From: Hypsibius dujardini
Lineage: Eukaryota > Tardigrada > Eutardigrada > Parachela > Hypsibiidae
Reading direction: 5' to 3'
DNA: 31,410 nt
NCBI GenBank assembly: GCA_001579985.1
Contig: LRSR01012992.1
Coordinates: 1 to 31,410, forward strand
This document shows, piece after piece, positions 1 through 10,557 of the stretch. Both the position numbers and the translations under genes were made by a program. Numbering within the stretch: the first letter of the stretch is position 1; each line of letters begins with the position of its first letter. Below the pieces are notes generated by a model. That model was not told the origin of the DNA, made no database searches, and saw nothing but the letters and a program-made list of their open reading frames with translations.

Positions 1-479
1 TTGTGGAGAGGTTGGAATATGTTTTTGGTAAAATATTGTTTATGTAACATACTTGGTTTCATGGAACAATGGTGCAGTAAACACTGAAAACGCTAGTTTT
101 CGTTTTTATTTTCACTTTAATATTATGATTTCCGCGGAAGCAATTAAAAATATTTTTAGAAACGTTTTCGTCAAAACAGAAAAATTCCGAGGTAAATTAA
201 TTAACAGTCAACAAAGTCAGAAGTTAAAGTATTTTTCTGCTAATGCTAGTTAATCTGCCGTGACTTTGCGAACTTTTGCTGCGCGCAAGCGAAGCCAGCT
301 GTCCTCTTTCAAAGTGGAAAAAAAAAGTTTTACTTTCCTCTGTTTTATTAAATTTCGGTATCCATTTCGAATGAACGAAATGAATAGCAAAATAATTTTT
401 GTCCTCTCAAGTAATGTTATGGAAACTGTCTGTCTACAAAAAGCAAACAGACAGATCGATCGGAACTCAAAATACCATT
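1..479. other. AT-rich flank without a recognised gene
   Basis: No exon with convincing composition or splice sites is visible here. It lies 3-prime of the minus-strand fucosyltransferase gene and would be its downstream flank, or an intron if that gene continues past the window. Short open frames on both strands look random. Confidence 0.4.
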
Positions 480-1616
480 TTAATACCTTTTGCGCCTGCG
501 ATCGACAGTCCTCGACCAGACAGCCTTCAACAATTTCTTGAAATGCGGCTTTGGATTCCACAGCGCGCGCGTCATGTCTGACTTTCGTCTGAAGAAGCTC
601 GCAGTTCCGTTTTGTTTCTCCACAGCCGAAATTGCGGTTCGGATGGCGTAAAAACGAGGCCCAAAATGACCCACAAAAGCTCGGTCACTTCCGGAGAAGA
701 CAAATTGTTGGGTTGAGTTGTCCAATCTGACGGAGAAGTTCCCGGCGGCGAGGGTGTTTATTGCCTCGTCCGTTCCAATGGTAGTAAAAAGAGGACAGGA
801 CGAATGGACAGCAAAATCGTCGAAGAATTTCTTGAGAGGAGCGTTGACGGAATGACAACGATTTTCGAGAAGCTGGAACGTACGATCCACTCCGGGGTCG
901 CGACCGATGATGTAGGCGTTGAGGGCATTGTTGAGGACGGATCCAAAGCCACTGTGCGAGCCACCGTTCATGATGACACTGAGTGATTTCGGTGTTCCAC
1001 ATCTGGATAGCCGGTCACAGTTCAGAAGGTAATGACGTCTGATTTCCCTAATCTGGAGAACGTAAGCGGTGAACTAGTAATCATCTGCATTGTAAATGTA
1101 CGAACGAATTGGATAGGCTTGCAGATAGTAAAGTAGACAACGAGGAGACAAAGACACGGACAGAGAGTCAAAGAGACAGACAGAGAAACACATAGGCAGG
1201 CAGGAAGATAGGCAGACAGACTCAGAAACAGATAGACAGGCAGGAAGACAGACAGACCGTCAATCAATCAGTCTGACAAATTCCTGATGACAATGAGGCA
1301 GACGGGCTCGTTTCGATACATGCTTAGATAATTGCTGTCTCACCGTACCTGGATGTTCTCAAAAAACTGTTGGAAGGAATGGTTGTACGTGATGTCCGTC
1401 ATTATGTGGTTAGGAAGGGACATTTGGTCGACTGTCTTGTAAAAAACACCTTCCTCATCTTTGTTCTTCTCCGGAAAAGATTGCAGGGCTGGATTCTGCC
1501 CCTTAGACGGATGTTGAGGACGTGGGCGTGTACGACAGTTCACGACCGGCCAAGCCGTTGAATTAAACTTATTCGTACTGTCGATCGCATTGGGTTTCTT
1601 CGACTGCTGTTTTCGC
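480..1616 (-). other. Second module of the fucosyltransferase gene (exons 4-5), weakly GT23/NodZ-like
   Basis: Exon 4 (1616-1349) follows a strong TTCTTTCAG acceptor. Exon 5 (1052-480) follows CTCCAG and is open for 190 codons. The protein contains NCDRLSRC, then a glycine-rich GGSHSGFGSVLNNALNAY segment and, near the end, LWNPKPHFKKLLKAVW. A cysteine-rich strand followed by G-x-G and a helix, and later a proline-led helix before the sugar-nucleotide site, resembles alpha-1,6-fucosyltransferases (FUT8/NodZ, GT23). The diagnostic H-x-R-R motif expected next is absent. Either the protein stops at 480, or a donor at AAAAG|GTATTA (about 484) leads to an exon beyond the window. The family assignment is a guess; that this is coding sequence is better supported, by length, composition and phase. 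Confidence 0.45.
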
Positions 1617-3914
1617 CTGAAAGAATTTGATCGAAAATTGGTTTAAGGCTATACTGACCTTGGCTTCTAAATTTTTGTTATTTCGTTTACAACTTGCCTC
1701 CCCCCCCCGCCCCCAAAAAAATAGTCAATAAATTTTCGGGCAAGAGAGAAGAACCAGCTGATTAATTTATTTATGAAAAATGTTACAGAACGACAAAAAT
1801 TACGAAATGATTTAATTTATCATATTCTCATGATATACTAACTCGCAACAAAGGGTGTTTCATGCAGCCTTATTATCCCCCCCCCCCCTCACGAATGCTA
1901 TTTTGGTCACGTTCTGAGTCAGAATGATAAAGAATTGTCAATTAGGTACAAGTCATATAAATGGACCCACCTAATCGTATCAATCTTGAAGGTAGTCCGA
2001 GCCACGGTTCCGGCACTCCCGGGCCTTTCTTCTAAGGTATCCCTCCGAGTCCACCATTCAGCCATCCCATCGTTGTGATGGGCTTTGGGCATTGCAGATC
2101 TCTGACGAAGTCCCATACAAACTGTGCAAAGGATATCGCTTAAGCGAAAATGTTGCCGAGATTTTTCTAACCTACGAGCACACGGTAATAATACAAACAA
2201 TTTCATGTAAGGACTGTTTTCGTCCGTTAATAAAAACTTTTTTGCAGGGTAGCTAGTAAGGGCAGGAAGTAGTAGTACGCAATACTCACCGATAAATAAA
2301 GGACCGGAAGTAGGATTCTTTGTCATCTCCCACGCTGTGCATCACTTCGGCAAGCGCTTTGGCGGAGGGAAAGTCCATGGCATTAAGGAAGGACTGAAAT
2401 GGAAAAATGGTGGAATAGTGTGCTCCGCCCAGGAAGACAGGAACAGTATCAGACAGATATCCCAAAAGGCTGTCCGACGAGAAACTGCCCAGACAGATGC
2501 TGCAACAGAGTTGGAGTTTTCTTTAACATATCCTTTCAAAATCGGATAAATGAAGTAATTATGATGGCAAAGCCTGGATGGAACGATTCCGCCTGTCACC
2601 GTTACCAAAATTGCCTTCATATTTACAAGCGATCAATCCAATTGTCGTTAATTTTATTATCAATTAAAAACTAAGTCCCATTTTATGAGTTTTCAAAGCA
2701 CGGCAGATGGTGGAGAATCCTGTTATAAAGGAAAAATTTAATGGATTCTCTCCACCGCGGCAAAAGTATTCATTTTTTCAAAATACACACCGGCCACATT
2801 GCGAGTCATAACTCCGCCCCCTGATAACCAACATATGTTTGTAGAATTCGCTAGAGCGGAGAAAATCGGAGAGGCTACCCTCCGCCGGTGACTTACGCAA
2901 GAGCGTGCTTTCTCGATTGATCGATTTCTTGATTGAAGATTTGTGAAGCTCACTAAGCATGCGGGCCGTTGGTAAGTTGCTTGATTGAAGAATGAGCCGC
3001 ATTTCAGTGGGTAGGTGGTTTTGTACGCACACCTGGGGCCATGTATACGGAAAACGCAGTTTGCGTTGCACCTTAGAATCGCGTCGCTACAGTACACTGG
3101 TAATTGAGCCCTTGTCAGTACAGCATTTTTTATCGTGCACTTACCTTTCTTCGAAAGCCAAGAAGAATTTATATTCAGACGTAATCCTGCCGCGTTCGCC
3201 GGGTTCATACGAAGCCGTCACTTCGTTGCGTATGTCCGGTGTCCATGTTAAATTTTCACAACGCCCATAAACATCCACCGGATAGTACTTCCTCAGTTCA
3301 TGGACGTATCTCATCCGCATGGAGCTGCAATCATCCACAAAGGTTACAGCCGCATTCCGCGACTTTTTCGCCCAGATCTCGTCGAACTGCCGGCTGGACG
3401 TCAAGGCAGTCGGAAAATAATACTGAAGCCTATTATACGGCACGCAATCGTCTGATTCGACCGTGTATGTCAAGGTCGAATTGAAGAAATCCGGCAAGGG
3501 TACGGCTGTGGAAGAATGCTGAAAGGGTTGGGGGCCGAGTTGAACGTAAAACTGACCGGAATTTTTCCCCGCTGGTAGATCATTTAAATTCAGATCGCAA
3601 AATATCACAACGGAACTGAGATTAGCGAGGGCACGGTCGTTGGTCCAGATATAGTCGACTCCGTTACAATTATGAACAAAATATTGATCGCTGTCGTTGA
3701 AAACGTAGGAACTGTTGAGGCCAATCAAACAATTCGTCCAAAACAAAAGGACGTTCTGCGAGCCGATATCGTTTATTAACTTAATTGATGCGAGAGACTT
3801 TTCTGAGTTAGACAAGAGAGCGGGTTGAGCTTGGAAGAGCGAGTAGAGAAAGAATACGTTGAGGAGGCTAAATAAAACAGCGACCACGATGGAGAGCTCC
3901 GAGGAAGGACGCAT
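480..3914 (-). CDS. GT10 alpha-1,3-fucosyltransferase, apparently extended by a second glycosyltransferase-like module
   Basis: Five exons join in frame: 3914-3145, 2499-2290, 2171-1971, 1616-1349 and 1052-480, giving about 673 residues. The start at 3914 (MRPSS) puts a hydrophobic signal anchor at residues 8-28, as in type II Golgi enzymes; an upstream in-frame ATG at 4028 would add 38 residues. GT10 hallmarks, in order, are a short FWTNC motif, an NSTLTYTVESD segment, a YVHELRKYYPVDVYGRC stretch, YKFFLAFEESIC, VPVFLGGAHY, a PSAKALAE helix and a late C-x2-C followed by WW. The family transfers fucose from GDP-fucose to N-glycans in the Golgi. The usual YVTEK donor-binding motif after the SIC cysteine is not recognisable (it reads GSFSSDSLLG), so activity is uncertain. 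Exons 4-5 may instead be a separate gene; an in-frame stop at 1919 would end the GT10 part if the 1969-1970 donor were unused. Confidence 0.72.
1131..1271. repeat. CAGA/GACA-rich simple repeat inside intron 4
   Basis: Degenerate tandem GACA/CAGG tetranucleotides (for example gacagacagagaaacacata) fill most of the intron between the last two exons of the fucosyltransferase gene. The Leu/Ser/Val-rich frame across it is an artefact of the repeat. Confidence 0.8.
2795..2825. repeat. Dispersed motif shared with 25248-25272
   Basis: The segment tcataactccgccccct, within intron 1 of the fucosyltransferase gene, is identical to one arm of the inverted repeat near 25250. It therefore looks like a fragment of a dispersed element. 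No partner arm was found next to it. Confidence 0.5.
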
Positions 3915-4028
3915 GGTAGAACAACATGGAACCGGCTTTGATAGTCGATGTTTTGTGAAATGAAGAAATGAATAGGAAATGCGATCGGCTCGCTTGACGA
4001 TTATGAAAACGTTCCGACGACGGAGCAA

Positions 4029-4550
4029 AGCGTGCTGACTGCGCGAGATCAGTGTAATGCGCGATTCAAAATGAGCTACCGTAAGGCCAGTGTTCGGTTA
4101 CCCAACCCGATTAAACTTTAATGAAAGGCAACGTTGGAATTGGAATAAAGACAGAAGCGTGGCCGGTTCAGATCCTTGAGCAGTCAATTACACTACAGTG
4201 GAGATTGTTTCGCAGAAATTTTAAGAGCTATTCGAAGAAGTACTGTATGGTAGAAGTTCATCCTACCAGTAAGAACATACCATTCAGCGGTCTTTTATTA
4301 ACTGATAGCATGTGAGTTAAGCCTAGCTTCTGGAGACACAATCGTTAAAAGTAATAAACAACAAAAATAAATAGCAGTCAATTTTGGATCGTTTCGGGCT
4401 TCGGTTGGGTTGGGAATGAGGGGGGTGGGACATTCTACGCAAAGCGGGAAACTACGGATATGCGTGGACTTTAATGATGACTCAAAGCTATTCAGACGTT
4501 GCGGTTGCTTGTAAGAAATAACTTTTGATAATTTCAAATAACTTCTCGTC
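4029..4550. other. Upstream flank of the fucosyltransferase gene
   Basis: About 520 nt between the upstream in-frame ATG of the minus-strand fucosyltransferase gene and the foldback element. It should contain that gene's promoter and 5-prime leader, but no clear core promoter motif stands out and no coding exon is supported. Confidence 0.35.
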
Positions 4551-5502
4551 TCATTTGGAATGATTTTCAAAGGAAAAATTTAGAATCGCCCCCCCTCCAC
4601 AATACTTTTTTCAGATATTTATGATGCAGAAAAAAATACATTTTGCTTCTGTGGTATCACAGAATTTTTGCTGGCGGAATTTCAATGTTTTAAATTATTA
4701 GTACAGTACAAAAGTTCCACTGCAAATCAATCGGTGATTGATTGATTAGTCTTGCACCCCTTCAGTGCAATTGATTGATTAATTGATTGAAAGGTCTTAC
4801 GCACCTTGTGTGAAATTGACTTACTGATTGATTGATCGGCCAGAGTTCTAGATTACGATGAATTACTTGCTTGATTGAATCAGCTTTGGCGCATTTTCAT
4901 TTGATTGACTATTTACCTTGTTAACGAGCAGTGCTTTGAATTACATTTTTAATTTCCCAAATCATCAACTATCACTAAATAAAGACTGTTATACGTCAAT
5001 CCCTTGAACGTGATTTATTTGCTACTTGAAGAATACAAAAGAACTGCGCGCGCAAAGCGGAAATCACAGATGCGGAAGAAGAGCTAAAAAATCATCTTCT
5101 AAGTCAGCTTCACGGTTTTAGGATCGGCCTGCGTTGCTGCTTCGGAATTGTTTCTGTTCTCCATCCTATCGACTAAGGGTTTTTTAAGTTTTACAAATTT
5201 TCTGTCGTCAAGTCGCCAAGTAAAATTTCTCGTTGAACAAAAATCAGTCGATTAATCTAACCTTTACATCAGCACACTCAATCAATTAATTGCCATGAAT
5301 AAGAGCTAGACCAATCAATCAATCAATACACAAATTTACAATGCAACTTTTGTGTAGTAATTTGAAATCCTGAAATTCCGCCAAAAAATGCTTTACTACC
5401 ACAACGGCGAAGTAAAAAGAATTTCATCATAAATATGGGACTACTTAAAAACAATGGTGAGGGGCGATTCTGAATTTACCCTTTGAAAATCTTCCCAAAT
5501 TA
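4551..5502. mobile_element. Foldback element with arms of about 230 nt
   Basis: The left arm (about 4551-4790) and right arm (about 5270-5502) are imperfect reverse complements. Both outer ends carry gattttcaaagg next to atttgg, then agaatcgcccc, atatttatgatg, a tggcggaatttca block, acaaaagtt and a run of tgattgattga. Some 480 nt of AT-rich DNA with further GATT repeats lie between the arms, and no transposase is visible. The shape is that of a non-autonomous foldback or MITE-like element between the fucosyltransferase and desaturase genes, both transcribed on the minus strand. It also accounts for most of the gap between these genes. Target duplications could not be defined. Confidence 0.75.
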
Positions 5503-5603
5503 GTGGACCGAACCTCTTTACCGAGAGATGATGTAGCTCTTTTACTAGCATCAAGGAGCACTAATGGCTAGCCGGAAACAAAAGAAAAACAAGAAAGCGC
5601 ATA

Positions 5604-5609
5604 TTTATT
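5604..5609 (-). terminator. Polyadenylation signal AATAAA overlapping the desaturase stop codon
   Basis: On the minus strand the last codon and stop read GAATAAAT, so a canonical AATAAA hexamer overlaps the TAA stop. If used, the 3-prime UTR would be only about 10-30 nt. Confidence 0.4.
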
Positions 5610-8188
5610 CCGGTTTCTCGTTATGTTCGAATTCTTCTCGCCCATCAAAAGTGACAATTCTCAACCGTTGCGATGGCGGAACGCGTCTTTCATCCAATCC
5701 ATTCGGCTGTCCACCAAGCAGGACTCCGACACGTTTCATTGCAAGCAGCTGGAACAAAAATAGGATATTAGTATTTGAAAACTGTATTTTCAGCACACGG
5801 ACATGATGCCAAAAAATGAAGGGTTGAAAATCCTTTATTATAAAAACCATTTCAACAAGAAAAAAGGCAATGGTGACTCCGATTTTCAATATTTGCATTG
5901 CCATAATATTATTTGGGTATTTAAATTATTATTTTTATATTTTATTCAACAACTGTTAGATTGTTTATGTCTTTCCCTGAATATGCTAGCTTACATTATG
6001 AGCCGCATTTGAATGGTCGTAAACGCCACCGAAAAACGCGGCAGTGGCATCTTTCCCGGTATACGATAACAGCAGCTTCCTGCCTCCGGGATGGTCATCC
6101 AAGAAGTCTGTGACGTCATGGATGAAGCCAGCAATGAGGACGAGTGAGCGAGTGCTTGATTGTTCCACAACTAATAATCACGGAATGAAAAAATTAACTT
6201 TTAAATTTTACCCACGCGCTTTTTTTTGCGCAGTGAAAAGCGAAATGACCTACAGCTGGCCCAAGAGATAACCGGAAGATCCTCCGATTCTGGAGGCCAA
6301 TTAACGGCCTCTTGACTTTTCCGTAGTCTCTTGAGCTCCATAGTTAGCTGGCCTTTACGGATCTCGTTGTCAGGAAACAACTAAAAAGGAGTAGTAATAC
6401 CATTTCAAGAAACGAACATTTTTTGAGAATATTTCAATATCTAAATTTAACCTTTAGGTGACTAGCCAGGCCAAGTAGCTCAAATAATCGGATCAAAATC
6501 TTTGTCGGGTCGTATTGATACCATCGGATGGCGTTGCGATAATCCATGGGAAACTGGTGATGGAAGTTATGGTTACCCTCGCCACCCGTCAGCAGTGCGG
6601 TAAAATAATGATCCCGCGGAGTATGCTTCTCATCGTAGGATGCTTCTCCCAGATAATGGGCCAGAGAGTTGACGCAAAATGTCGCCTAGAAATATGGAAT
6701 TTGAATGTGGCGATAATTGTCACACTGCCGAGACATAAGACAATAATTAGGCATTCCGAAACTTGTGATAGTTTAACTAGGACTTTCTTTCCGCACTTGT
6801 TGCTCCGTTTAGCGGAATATTTCCTACGATATTTACCATTTCGTTTAATTGAGAAACTTAATAATTAGTCGAATTTAATTGATCAGTAAAAATATTTAGT
6901 TTTATTTAATTGATAAATATTATTGTTTTTATTTCATTTAAATTGATTTTTTTTCTCGTTTTTAGTTGCAGCACAATTGGGCTTAATTTGAATTTAATGT
7001 TAGTTTTCCAATAACAAAAATGTCGTTTATCTTCGAGACCTCGCGTTGGCTAAAAGTAGGTATGCACTTTCCCTGAATAATCTTTATTAGTAAGTTTAGT
7101 TATTTAATTATGGAGCAAGAATATGTATTGTCGTGTCTTTGTTTTTATTACATGGTGAAGCAAGCAAAGGCGAATGAGTCCGGCATAGGTAAATCCACCC
7201 AGGGGATCGTCCCACAGCAGCCACGGTACAATGGTCGGTACGGCGAACGCCATAAACATGGCTAGTGGGATGAAGTTTCGGTGCTGCCACATGACGACCT
7301 CATTCCGTGTCAAATCACTCATGTCCACAAAGGCCAATTTTCCCGGGAGTTTAACCATCATCCAGCCCATATGAGACCAAAAGAGGCCTCGCCGAGCGTT
7401 GTATGGGTCCAAATCTGTGTCGGTGTAGCGGTGATGAGCTCGATGGCCTTGAGACCACCACTTGATTGATCCCATAAATCCGCCAGCTCCAAGGATGGCA
7501 AGGTAGTATTGGAGCGGTTTGGTGGCGTTGAAAGAACGGTGCGACCACAGACGATGGTAGCCCGCAGTAATTGCTGCAGCAATCAGATAACGATATTTCA
7601 TATGTGCGACTAAATATAGCTTGAATATTGTTCATTGATGTTGTTTTAGTTAAGTTCATACTTGATTGAAGATAATGCAAATTAAACGTATTTAATTTAA
7701 ACAAAATTATGTTCAATAACGTTTTAAAATAATCAGTCTTAGCTGAGGTTGAATGATAAAATTGCAGTAAAATACATGTGGGTTTGTTTACGTTATTGAT
7801 TTGCCATTTCAGTTTAACAAACATACTGTAATCGAAATTGTGTTGAAATTAATTAGAAACAATTAAGGTAGATAATATTATCATCGCCAAAAAGTTATGT
7901 AAACCAGGAGAATCCAAGCGTTCTCTATTGAATTATCCGCCTGAGAAAAAAGGCACAGGGACTCGCATTGTCACGGACAGTTTCGAACTAACCTAGACCG
8001 GTAAATGCGTAATAGACCATGCTGAAAACAAGAGTTTCCCATCGCAGCTTGACATAAAATGCCCCGACGATGGAAGATACCGGAGTTAGAGTGAGCAATG
8101 TTGCGTTTAACCAGTCAATTTGCCGATGCCAGTTCGTCCAACTTAACCTCGGCAGTCGTGAAAACGAGTTCCCTTTAATCTCATCCAT
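5605..8188 (-). CDS. Delta-9 acyl-CoA (stearoyl-CoA) desaturase with C-terminal cytochrome b5 domain, OLE1-type
   Basis: Six exons (8188-7993, 7573-7152, 6685-6452, 6380-6254, 6170-5995, 5748-5605) join without phase conflict into 432 codons plus stop. The ER-membrane enzyme introduces the 9,10 double bond into saturated acyl-CoA. The three histidine boxes of the di-iron site are present: HRLWSH (about 72-77), HRAHH (108-112) and HNFHH (245-249), with hydrophobic segments between them. Residues 327-385 form a cytochrome b5 domain with heme ligands in HPGG (His353) and YDHS (His379), so electrons can be delivered within the same polypeptide. Stretches such as [31 protein letters not shown] and [12 protein letters not shown] closely follow fungal OLE1; animal SCDs normally lack the fused b5 domain. 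The N-terminus is shorter than in yeast. Exon 2 was started at the CTGCAG acceptor (7573) because it restores [11 protein letters not shown] directly after exon 1. Confidence 0.92.
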
Positions 8189-8215
8189 CAGTTAGGCAAG
8201 TTATTTTGGCAACAA

Positions 8216-8230
8216 GTATAGATATAAATG
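8216..8230 (-). promoter_or_regulatory. TATA-like sequence upstream of the desaturase start
   Basis: On the minus strand gcatttatatctata lies about 30-40 nt before the first ATG. It could be a core promoter element with a very short leader, but AT-rich DNA makes chance matches common and no initiator is evident. Confidence 0.2.
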
Positions 8231-8640
8231 CAAAAACACGTAAAAATTTGTTTCAATCGTAAGGCAGTTATCATAGCTAGCTGAATTACTGGGTCTGCAT
8301 TATATGGCCGAAGATGATCGCTAAAAAGCAAAAATGTTCTGGTAGTTTTCTCACATCGTGCAGTAAATAGCCTCGCACAGTGGGTTAAATCGTACGGGCT
8401 GGCGACACTCTGCATCAATATTTTGTGCACAGATGACCACCAGACCTCCGCGATGTCGCACAAACCAATAAATTTGCGATCAATATTTGGCAGCGTCCAT
8501 CCTCATACACTTACAGAAACTATCGATCATCTTCTCCTCCATGCTGGAAGTTCATATCACAACGCTGTGGGGTAATTTGTACGCAGCTATTTTGATTCTA
8601 TTGGTACTGTCAAACCATGGCGCCTGGTTTATCGTTGTCT
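8231..8640. other. Upstream flank of the desaturase gene
   Basis: No supported gene. A minus-strand frame ending at 8188 (91 codons) is cysteine- and tyrosine-rich in its C-terminal part, has no recognisable domain, and overlaps the presumed promoter. It is treated as chance. Confidence 0.4.
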
Positions 8641-8650
8641 GCGTGCGCAC

Positions 8651-8651
<1 letters not shown>

Positions 8652-8681
<30 letters not shown>

Positions 8682-8772
8682 CCTGTGTCTGCCAGATACA
8701 GGCATAAACAAAAACACAGACACAATAACAGACATAGACACAGATGCAGCTACAGACACAAAGACAGACGCA

Positions 8773-8832
<60 letters not shown>

Positions 8833-9130
8833 GACAATGTATCACAGGCAGGGAAACAACGATAGATAGAGACACTGTTACAGGTACAGACACATGTAAA
8901 TATACGGACAAATACGCAGAAGAGACAAAGCCATAAGCATTGTAATTGAGGCAGACGTAGACATAGACAGAAACACAACCAGACCCAGATACAAACACAA
9001 ATACATGCACGCAGATATAGAGACATACCGGTAGTCACAGACACATGCGCAGTTACAGACTCAGTTACAGAGACTGGCACAGACACAAGCACAGGCACAT
9101 GCACCGATATAGATATAGACCTAGACATAA
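8652..9130. repeat. Microsatellite block: (TGTC)n, perfect (CA)n and degenerate ACAGAC repeats
   Basis: Near 8655-8682 is a (TGTC) array, followed by ACAGAC-type degenerate hexamers. At about 8774-8829 there is an uninterrupted (CA)n of about 27 units, then some 300 nt of further ACAGACAC-like repeats to about 9130. Long open frames on both strands (Cys-Val or Thr-His repeats) are by-products of the simple sequence. Confidence 0.95.
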
Positions 9131-9511
9131 TTCAGCGAACATTGGAAGACCCTTTATGGTTTGCAAATAAATTGTGAATGATAAATACGTAGCGGGGCAA
9201 AGGAATGGAGAACAGCAGCATTCCTTTGCCACAGGGATGGGATGGCCTTGGTGGAGACTTACAGCGCCGCGGAACAGGAGGTCATGCATTTTCGTCAGTC
9301 ATTAAATTGTTTAGTAAAGCTGTGACCATGTATTCAGTTTCTCTTAGGATATTACTAAACGAAAGCCAGCAGGCATGCAAGTATAACAAACTACGATACC
9401 GTTTGACAACTACATGCACTGTTTTCACATCTGGACTTTGATGCATCTGTCCAGTTTTGTGCATTGAAGTTTTAGCAAGGGCGTGTCCGTCAATCGTCGG
9501 AAATAGTTCAT
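9131..9511. other. Intergenic DNA without a recognised gene
   Basis: Two opposed short frames (78 and 86 codons) overlap here. Neither has a domain, splice context or paralog in the window. The only structure seen is at the edges: the repeat block to the left and the TIR element to the right. Confidence 0.35.
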
Positions 9512-9794
9512 AGTACCGTATGCTCGTATTCTCAAGGGACACTTTTCTGCCCTACCCGTAAATTTTAACGAACCCGGGCCGTGCCTATTGGGTGCCGTTC
9601 ACCAAATTAACACTTTAGGGATAAATATACGGGAAAGTACGACTGTACAATCAATCAATCGAGCACAACGAGTAAGCTATACGAAATCAGCCAATCAGAG
9701 AACATTGAATCAGATTGAACGTTCAATCGAGTGCAGGGCCATACCGAGGGATGCGGGGCTTAGCTGTCCCTTGAGATCACGAGCATACGGTACT
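9512..9794. mobile_element. MITE-like element, 283 bp with 29-bp terminal inverted repeats
   Basis: The left end agtaccgtatgctcgt...ctcaagggac (9512-9540) is matched by the reverse complement of 9766-9794, with only 2-3 differences in 29 positions. The interior has no transposase frame and contains tcaatcaatcga. An obvious target duplication was not found. Confidence 0.75.
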
Positions 9795-10557
9795 GAGAAA
9801 ACGCTGTCGCGAGTTAAACATTCAATTGTTTTAAGGTCCAACTCCGCCCAATGGAATTAAGTCCCGACCGGCATGTTTAAAGTTCTTAAGCTTGGACAAC
9901 AGTGCCTGGAGCAGTGGCCCATGCATGATTTCTGCGGAGAATCAGTACGTCTGCGAGTCGCCTCTTATAGTTGGTAAACGTATTTGCCTGCAATGCAACA
10001 ACCGCAGTCCCTCGTGGAACCAGAGACAATGAACAACAGTCTTCTCACTCTTGAGTGATCATTATGGCCTTGCAAATGGTTTCGTGAATTTCACAGGCTT
10101 TTATTTACTCAATCCGCAGCCGGCCCATTTTGTCAGGCATCATTTATTTAATGTTCTTATCTTTGTTTGACCAGCTCGTCTGATATGATTGGCACTTATC
10201 CTTTATAAAATGAGTTCTAAAGCAGAAGAATCAATTCCACGACATGTAATGTAGGTAGCGCATGAAAGAACGCCACAGCGTGTATATGTATGCCGGATTT
10301 CACCCCCCCCCAGACTGACCAGTCCGCTGTTTTATCACAAAGCGATAAATATGAATTGTTTGTCGTAATGTGTTGCTGTCGACTGAACGCGATACGATTA
10401 ATCATTGTCTTGAGTATGGTGCGTGTTTCGGTTTGTGCGACGTGGCGATGCGGCAGCATCGAATGTGGATTGAAGCTTGAAATATTCAGACTTGAGTCCA
10501 TACCATAGCGTAACGCGTCGTATGATTGAAATAGCGGTTTAACCTTAACCTTTCGCC
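9795..10557. other. Upstream region of the first double-kinase gene
   Basis: No supported coding sequence. A TATA-like ctttataaaatg occurs at about 10201, some 350 nt before the kinase ATG, and a C9 tract lies at 10303-10311. A 119-codon frame on the opposite strand (10217-10576) overlaps the kinase start and has no recognisable domain. Confidence 0.35.

Noticed and set aside
2342-2620. 92-codon minus-strand frame over fucosyltransferase exon 2
   Set aside because: It is a different frame from the one giving VPVFLGGAHY and the family-like continuation.
4735-5330. Regularly recurring GATT/AATC repeats that could suggest a CRISPR-like array
   Set aside because: Repeat lengths and spacers are irregular, the host is eukaryotic, and the segment belongs to the arms and interior of a foldback element.
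7573-7609. Alternative exon 2 start of the desaturase at 7609
   Set aside because: It is in frame but inserts 12 residues before [11 protein letters not shown] that the family does not have; the 7573 acceptor fits better.
8188-8463. 91-codon minus-strand frame directly upstream of the desaturase
   Set aside because: It ends at the desaturase ATG, where the leader is expected, and its composition is not protein-like.
8610-9128. Long cysteine/valine-rich and threonine/histidine-rich open frames on both strands
   Set aside because: They are translations of the (CA)n and ACAGAC simple repeats.
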